A DNA stretch of 34,083 bases, taken from positions 1 to 34,083 of the forward strand of contig JAQUQD010000031.1 of NCBI GenBank assembly GCA_028716265.1, read 5' to 3'. The notes under the pieces are model-generated. The model did not search any database, was not told the DNA's origin, and saw nothing but the letters and a program-made list of their open reading frames with translations. A program made the translations under genes and the position numbers. Of this stretch, positions 28,378 through 34,083 are shown one piece after another; the stretch's first letter is position 1; the number at the start of each line of letters is the position of its first letter. This DNA is from Bacteroidales bacterium (GTDB lineage Bacteria; Bacteroidota; Bacteroidia; Bacteroidales; JAGONC01).

Positions 28378-30507
28378 ATGAAACAACGGTTCGTTCTTTT
28401 CATCCTTGTACCTGCTGTTTGGCTGATCAGCCTGTCCATTTTTTCAGGATGTGTTAAAAATCAGAAAGCTATGCCCAAACCACCTGTTGCCATTAAGATA
28501 GAGAAAAAGCTGGTCATGCACGGCCATGAACGCATGGATCCCTACTACTGGATGAACCAGCGCGACGATCAGAAGGTGATCGGTTACCTGGAAACCGAAA
28601 ATGCTTATACAGATGCTATGATGGCTCATACGAAAGACCTGCAGAAGCTGCTTTACGATGAGATGCTCTCCCGCATCAGGCAGGATGACGAGTCGGTGCC
28701 TTATAAAAAGGATGGTTACTATTACTATTATCGCTATGAACAGGGAAAAGAATACCCCATTCATTGCCGCAGGAAGGACAGGCTGGAGGATCCCGAGGAG
28801 ATCCTTTTGAATGTCAATGAAATGGCGGAGGGGCATGAATTCTTCAGCCTGGGCTCATACGACATCAGCACCAATAACCAGCTTATAGCGTATTCGGTGG
28901 ATACAGTCAGCCGAAGGCTGTATTCCATTCACATAAAAGACCTGGCCACAGGAGAAGTGTTCCCTGAGACCATTGCCAATACCTCCGGTTCGGTGGCGTG
29001 GGCCAACGACAACAGGACACTGTTCTACGTGGCCAGGGACGAGGTGACCCTGCTTCCCTGCAAGGTGTACAGGCATCTGCTGGGGACAGATCCCGCAGAA
29101 GATGTGCTAGTCTATGAAGAAAAGGATCCCACCTTCAGCACCTCCTGCTTCAAGACAAAATCAAAACGGTTCATCATGATCGGCCTGTTCAGCAGCATCA
29201 CCACCGAGTACCGTTTCCTTGAGGCAGACGATCCTTCCGGAGCGATAAGGGTACTGACACCGCGCGAACGCGGACTGGAATACTATGCTGACCATTTTGC
29301 CGGTCATTTTTATATCAGGACCAACCCCGGAGCAAAGAACTTCATGTTGATGAAAGCGCCCATTGGTGATCCCGCCAGAGAGAACTGGGAGGAGGTCATC
29401 CCACACCGTAAAGACGTATTACTGGAGGAGTTTGAAGTGTTTGACCGGTACCTCGTCCTGAGCGAGAAAAAGGACGGACTGACCCAGCTCCGGATCATGG
29501 ACTGGGAACAGAAAGCCGGTCATTACATCCCTTTCGGGGAAGAAACCTACAGTGCATGGCTTTCGGTCAATCCCGATTTTAGCAGTGAGTGGCTGCGGTT
29601 TGGCTACACTTCACTCACCACTCCCGTTTCCACGTACGACTATAACATGGCCAACTACGAGAAGATACTGCTCAAAAGGGATCCGGTGCTTGGTGATTTC
29701 GATCCTTCCTGTTATGAGGCCAGACGGCTCTATGCCTCCGCTCCGGATGGAGCTTCCGTACCCATTTCGCTTGTATACCGGAAAGGTATTCAGCTTGACG
29801 GAAAGAATCCGGCCTGGATCACTGGCTACGGTTCCTATGGCAGCAGCTATGATCCAAATTTCAGCTCCGTGCGCCTGAGCCTGCTCGACAGGGGATTTGT
29901 CTATGCCATTGCCCATATCCGCGGCGGGGAGGAGATGGGATATGATTGGTACGAACAGGGGAAGATGCTGAACAAGAAGAATACTTTCACTGACTTTATC
30001 GCCTGCGTCGAACGCCTGATCGCATTGAATTATACGGATCCTGATCACATCATCATCAACGGAGGCAGTGCCGGCGGATTACTGATGGGTGCCGTGGTGA
30101 ACATGCGGCCCGATCTCTTCCGGGGGGTCATCGCGGAAGTTCCGTTTGTCGACGTGGTGACGACCATGCTTGACGAAAGCATTCCGCTGACGACAGGAGA
30201 ATACGATGAATGGGGCAATCCCAGTGAGAAAGCATATTATGATTATATGCTGTCCTACTCCCCGTACGACAATGTGGAAGCAAAGGACTATCCTGCCATG
30301 CTGGTGACCGCGGGTTACCACGATTCCCAGGTGCAGTACTGGGAGCCGGCAAAGTGGGTGGCCAGATTACGGGATAGGAAGACCGATGACAATCTGCTGC
30401 TCTTCAAGATCAACATGGATTATGGTCATGGCGGCGCATCGGGCCGTTTCAAGCGGTTTGAGGAGATTGCGCTGGAATATGCCTTTGCCCTTGAGGTGCT
30501 GAAGTGA
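28378..30507 (+). CDS. S9 family peptidase, oligopeptidase B (PtrB)-like, putative lipoprotein
   Basis: MHGHERMDPYYWMNQRDDQKVIGYLETENAYTDAMM, ITGYGSYGSSYDPNFSSVRLSLLDRGFVYAIAHIRGGEEMG, NGGSAGGLLMGAVVNMRPDLFRGVIAEVPFVDVVTTM; N-terminal lipobox-like IFSGC. Confidence 0.92.
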   Translation: MKQRFVLFILVPAVWLISLSIFSGCVKNQKAMPKPPVAIKIEKKLVMHGHERMDPYYWMNQRDDQKVIGYLETENAYTDAMMAHTKDLQKLLYDEMLSRIRQDDESVPYKKDGYYYYYRYEQGKEYPIHCRRKDRLEDPEEILLNVNEMAEGHEFFSLGSYDISTNNQLIAYSVDTVSRRLYSIHIKDLATGEVFPETIANTSGSVAWANDNRTLFYVARDEVTLLPCKVYRHLLGTDPAEDVLVYEEKDPTFSTSCFKTKSKRFIMIGLFSSITTEYRFLEADDPSGAIRVLTPRERGLEYYADHFAGHFYIRTNPGAKNFMLMKAPIGDPARENWEEVIPHRKDVLLEEFEVFDRYLVLSEKKDGLTQLRIMDWEQKAGHYIPFGEETYSAWLSVNPDFSSEWLRFGYTSLTTPVSTYDYNMANYEKILLKRDPVLGDFDPSCYEARRLYASAPDGASVPISLVYRKGIQLDGKNPAWITGYGSYGSSYDPNFSSVRLSLLDRGFVYAIAHIRGGEEMGYDWYEQGKMLNKKNTFTDFIACVERLIALNYTDPDHIIINGGSAGGLLMGAVVNMRPDLFRGVIAEVPFVDVVTTMLDESIPLTTGEYDEWGNPSEKAYYDYMLSYSPYDNVEAKDYPAMLVTAGYHDSQVQYWEPAKWVARLRDRKTDDNLLLFKINMDYGHGGASGRFKRFEEIALEYAFALEVLK

Positions 30508-30516
30508 TCCCTGTTC

Positions 30517-31761
30517 CTAGAAGGTCTCGTTCATCCCAAACCAGAATCCCTGGGCGCCGTATTTGCCCCAGGCATAGTCAAGGGTGATGCACGCCTTTGA
30601 TTTTTTGACGACCATCACCCGAAGCCCGATCCCATAACCTGGATCCACATAATCGAACAGGTCGATGTCAGCGTCACGGTTCGTGGCTGTCGTCGCATTG
30701 ACGAAAGCCACACCGCCGAGCAGATCGGGGTACTTTTTGATGACGGGGATGGGGAACCGGTATTCGGTCTCGATATAGAAGAGGTCCTCTCCACGGAAAC
30801 GTCCCTGTGTATAGGCGCGCCCTGACTTCCCGAACTGGTCCCAGCCCACTGCAGGAAGGTCCATATAGGGAACATGGCCTGTGGTCATAAAATTCCCGTA
30901 GGTCCATATGCCGATCAGATGACGCGGGCGCTTTCTGGATAGATTAAAGTAATCGCGGTATTCGAGCCACAGGAGGGTGGAGTTGGTCGAGCTGCCCAAA
31001 AATTCCGGATTCAGCCGCCAGGAGATGAACGCGTAACGGCCGTTGGTCGGGAAAACCGGGTTATCCCTACTGTCGAACAGAGCATTCAGGGAAATGCCCG
31101 ACAGGAAATACCTCTCAGGATCAAATCCGTTTGTAACGCTGTAGATATAATGGCTGGTGATGACCGGTGGGTTCGTATCCAGATCCAGCAGGTTATCCTT
31201 AATGTTATAATGATAGTCGAGGTGATACCCAAGCCCGATAAAGAAACGGCTGTCGCCGATCTTTTTCATTACTGTTTCATGAAAACGGATAAGGTCAAAT
31301 TCCATCATCTGTGAATCAGGGATCGCCTTTGAGAAAATATCATCTGCATATTCAATGCCTGTGCCTACCGGTTTGGCCGACTGGGGCCCGGTTCCAAGGC
31401 CGTAGGTGGGGGCGGAGGAGAAAAAGACCCGCCAGTCGCCTTTCAGGATCCAGCTGTCGTTCTTGAGAACAATGTTGGATTTGATCAGGTTGATGGATTG
31501 TTTTTTTGTGGTGTAGATGATCGATGCCATGGATTCCGAAAGGTGGGTGGATTCAGCAGGGCCCATATACCAGGTGACGGAAGCGGCAACTCCGTACAGC
31601 AATCCGCTGGTGGGATTGGAGGCAATGGCCGGGAGGATCATCGGGTAGACCTTCTTTTCTTTACCAGGTTTTTTCCCGTTTTGAACGGAAGTCGTATCAG
31701 ATTGGGAATAAATAAGTTGGGAAAAAAATAGCAGAAAAATGAGCAGTAAAAATCTTTTCAT
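30517..31761 (-). CDS. BamA/D15-type surface antigen outer-membrane protein
   Basis: Signal peptide MKRFLLLIFLLFFSQLIYSQ, PAIASNPTSGLLYGVAASVTWY, DSRDNPVFPTNGRYAFISWR, GVAFVNATTATNRDADI. Confidence 0.75.
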   Translation of the reverse strand: MKRFLLLIFLLFFSQLIYSQSDTTSVQNGKKPGKEKKVYPMILPAIASNPTSGLLYGVAASVTWYMGPAESTHLSESMASIIYTTKKQSINLIKSNIVLKNDSWILKGDWRVFFSSAPTYGLGTGPQSAKPVGTGIEYADDIFSKAIPDSQMMEFDLIRFHETVMKKIGDSRFFIGLGYHLDYHYNIKDNLLDLDTNPPVITSHYIYSVTNGFDPERYFLSGISLNALFDSRDNPVFPTNGRYAFISWRLNPEFLGSSTNSTLLWLEYRDYFNLSRKRPRHLIGIWTYGNFMTTGHVPYMDLPAVGWDQFGKSGRAYTQGRFRGEDLFYIETEYRFPIPVIKKYPDLLGGVAFVNATTATNRDADIDLFDYVDPGYGIGLRVMVVKKSKACITLDYAWGKYGAQGFWFGMNETF

Positions 31762-33398
31762 GGCAATGCCTTTTTAATTTTCGCCGTCCGCTTCATCATC
31801 AAAACGGAGATGGTGATCAGCAGCAGCAGTGCACCTGTAAAAGCTGCGATACGTGCAATGTAATCTCCATAGCGCACATAGAATGTGATCCTGTCGTTTG
31901 CGTTGATTGTCTGCCGGATCGCTGTCTCTACCCAGTAGGGGGTTGTCTGCTGAACATCTCCCCGCTGGTTGATGAAAGCGGATATCCCTGTGTTGGCCGA
32001 CCTGGCGATGGATCTTCGCGTTTCGATGGCTCTCATCGAAGAAAAGGTGAGATGCTGGCGGTGTCCGGGAGTGTTCCCCCACCAGCCGTCATTGGTGATC
32101 ACAAAGATCAGGTTGGCGCCTGCGCGGACATACTTCGATACAAACTCTCCATATGCCGATTCATAACAGATCACCGGTGCCACTTTGAGGTTTTTCAGTG
32201 GGATGTGATAGGGTCTTCTCTCCTTATCGGTGCCTAGGCTGCCAACAGTTCCCCCCAGGTTAATGGCAAGCCCTTCCATGAAGCGAAGGTATTTCGCATA
32301 GGGCATGATCTCCACTCCGGGAGTCAGCTTCGACTTATGATACAGCTGGTAGCTTTTGTCCGGTTCTATCAGGATGGCTGTATTATAGGCATCGTAGAAC
32401 TTGTCGGATTCCCCGAATCGCCGGGCCGTATGTGTGAGCGGCTCTCCCGGTTGGAACATCCTGTAGGTGGAGGCCCCAACCACCAGGTAGCGTTCCGGGT
32501 GTTGATCCATGTATTCGGCCAGGTACCGGTAGCTTTTTGAACGAGTGAACTCGCTTTCAAACAGAGGATGTTCCTGCAGGGCGGATTCGGGGCAAACCAC
32601 GAAATCAGTGGCGCTGTCGGCGATGTTGTCCGAAAGGGCCAGGGTACGCCTCAGCACGGAATCCACGCTCAGTCCGTACTGCTCGGAATAGGGATCCAGG
32701 TTGGGCTGGGCAATGACCACATCCACGGGATCAGGCCTCTCCTGATAACGGTGGTAGATGATCGTGGAAACCACCATAGGTGCTGCGATCCAGAAAATAA
32801 CGAAGATGGTTTTGGCCAGGGCCGGAAGCCGGAATTTCCTGGTAGCGTATAACTCTTTCAGGATCAAAAAAATAAGAATATTGGCAACAAGGATCCATAA
32901 CGTACCGCCAAAGATCCCGGTGAACTCGTACCATTGGATCCATCTGGGAAAGGCGGCAAAACTGTTGCCCAGATGCAGCCACGGCCATGAGATCTCCCAG
33001 TGGTTGTGAATAGTTTCAAAGGTGATCCAGTAAACGATCAGGCCCAGGTAGCCGGGAAGGGTATTCGAAAAAGCTCTCCGGGTCATGTGAAACAGGAGGA
33101 AGATCAGTGCCATGAAAAAGGAGTTCAGCCCGATGGCAAGGACAGCTCCTACCCCCGTCGAATTATATATCCACCACGTGGTGAGAAGGTTCCAGATGAT
33201 AAATCCCGGCCAGGCGGTAATGACCAGGGTACCATTGTGGTATTCTCCCTTACCCTGTCTCTGTAAAATGTGATCTTCCACCCACAGCAGGGGGACGAAT
33301 CCGATCATCATCAGAAGGGGAAATCCACGGGCAGGCCATGCAAGGCTCAGGAGAATCCCTGAGAGGACTGAGATCAGGGCTAACTGGTACTTTTTCAT
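31758..33398 (-). CDS. lnt: Apolipoprotein N-acyltransferase
   Basis: Multiple TM segments; nitrilase-type motifs CPESALQEHP, HKSKLTPGVE, PVICYESAYGEFV, ITNDGWWGNTPGHRQHLTFSSMRAIETRRSIARSANTGISAFINQRGDV; 4-bp overlap with the downstream gene. Confidence 0.95.
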   Translation of the reverse strand: MKKYQLALISVLSGILLSLAWPARGFPLLMMIGFVPLLWVEDHILQRQGKGEYHNGTLVITAWPGFIIWNLLTTWWIYNSTGVGAVLAIGLNSFFMALIFLLFHMTRRAFSNTLPGYLGLIVYWITFETIHNHWEISWPWLHLGNSFAAFPRWIQWYEFTGIFGGTLWILVANILIFLILKELYATRKFRLPALAKTIFVIFWIAAPMVVSTIIYHRYQERPDPVDVVIAQPNLDPYSEQYGLSVDSVLRRTLALSDNIADSATDFVVCPESALQEHPLFESEFTRSKSYRYLAEYMDQHPERYLVVGASTYRMFQPGEPLTHTARRFGESDKFYDAYNTAILIEPDKSYQLYHKSKLTPGVEIMPYAKYLRFMEGLAINLGGTVGSLGTDKERRPYHIPLKNLKVAPVICYESAYGEFVSKYVRAGANLIFVITNDGWWGNTPGHRQHLTFSSMRAIETRRSIARSANTGISAFINQRGDVQQTTPYWVETAIRQTINANDRITFYVRYGDYIARIAAFTGALLLLITISVLMMKRTAKIKKALP

Positions 33399-33424
33399 TC
33401 AAAACGACGGTAAGTCCGGCTAAT

Positions 33425-34083
33425 TTAAAAAAGAAAATGGTTGTAGGGGTATCGGAGGATGTGTATTTTTTTGACTTCCTCATACAACATGGCCCTCAGC
33501 TCATCGATGTTGTGACGTGCAGTAGCGGAAATGAAGACACAGGGGACGTTGTTTTTAGCCATCCATGAATTTTTCAGCTCTTCCAGGGTATAGTTTTCAG
33601 CGGAAACGGGTGAAAGATCGTCCGGATCCTTTTCCGTATAGGTATAGATATCTGTTTTATTAAAAACGATGATGGCGGGTTTATCTGCTGCCTGTATCTC
33701 GGTCAGTGTTTGTTTGACGACGTTCATCTGTTCTTCGAAATCCGGATGGGAGATATCCACCACATGAAGCAGAAGGTCGGCTTCCCTGACTTCGTCAAGG
33801 GTTGATTTGAACGATTCGATCAGGTCGTGAGGCAGCTTACGGATAAATCCCACGGTATCGCTGACCAGGAAGGGAAGATTATGGATGACGACCTTTCTGA
33901 CGGTGGTGTCAAGGGTGGCGAACAGTTTATTTTCCGCAAAGATGCTCGACTTGCTGATCAGGTTCATCAGGGTGGACTTGCCCACGTTGGTATACCCGAC
34001 AAGTGCCACCCTGACCAGGCTTTCACGGCTTTTACGCTGGGTGACCTTCTGTTTATCGATTCGGGTCAGTTTTTCTTTCAGCA
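33425..34083 (-). CDS. hflX: GTPase HflX (N-terminal part outside window)
   Basis: VALVGYTNVGKSTLMNLISKSSIFAENKLFATLDTTVRKV, LVSDTVGFIRKLPHDLIESFKSTLDEV; frame remains open to the window edge. Confidence 0.94.
   Translation of the reverse strand, partial: LKEKLTRIDKQKVTQRKSRESLVRVALVGYTNVGKSTLMNLISKSSIFAENKLFATLDTTVRKVVIHNLPFLVSDTVGFIRKLPHDLIESFKSTLDEVREADLLLHVVDISHPDFEEQMNVVKQTLTEIQAADKPAIIVFNKTDIYTYTEKDPDDLSPVSAENYTLEELKNSWMAKNNVPCVFISATARHNIDELRAMLYEEVKKIHILRYPYNHFLF

Overview
This window is a gene-dense stretch of a Bacteroidetes-type chromosome. The type is supported by GldKLMN gliding/type IX secretion genes, TAnnTTTG promoter elements and Bacteroidetes-style lipoproteins. Order: gldK (partial)-gldL-gldM-gldN; recG; pheT; an orphan sigma-54 activator-lptE-TPR-like protein-secG; groES-groEL; a DUF4468-like protein; fni (type 2 IPP isomerase) followed by a decayed HMG-CoA reductase relic; an outer-membrane-like protein; adenine deaminase; an ArsR-like regulator; an Ig-like lipoprotein (-); an M1 peptidase with a putative T9SS C-terminal tail; gpmA; yicC-gmk-nadD (-); a phospholipase D family protein; hsp20 (-); a PtrB-like S9 peptidase; hflX (partial)-lnt-surface antigen (-). 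No CRISPR array, transposase, prophage or obvious tRNA/rRNA was seen, and I found no convincing wholly new system. The items most worth a second look are: (1) the unannotated HMG-CoA reductase pseudogene directly after fni, with a CTG where an ATG would be expected, an in-frame TAG, a one-base frameshift and internal deletions; (2) two 13-nt motifs shared by the groES and hsp20 upstream regions, one of which at groES overlaps a sigma-54-like GG-N10-GC element downstream of an operon encoding a sigma-54 activator; (3) an AGGCACA-type 8-nt repeat family at two gene 3' ends, one copy forming a 16-bp hairpin; (4) a long GldL with a repetitive coiled-coil tail. All coordinates and motif matches were read by eye; no database search was run.
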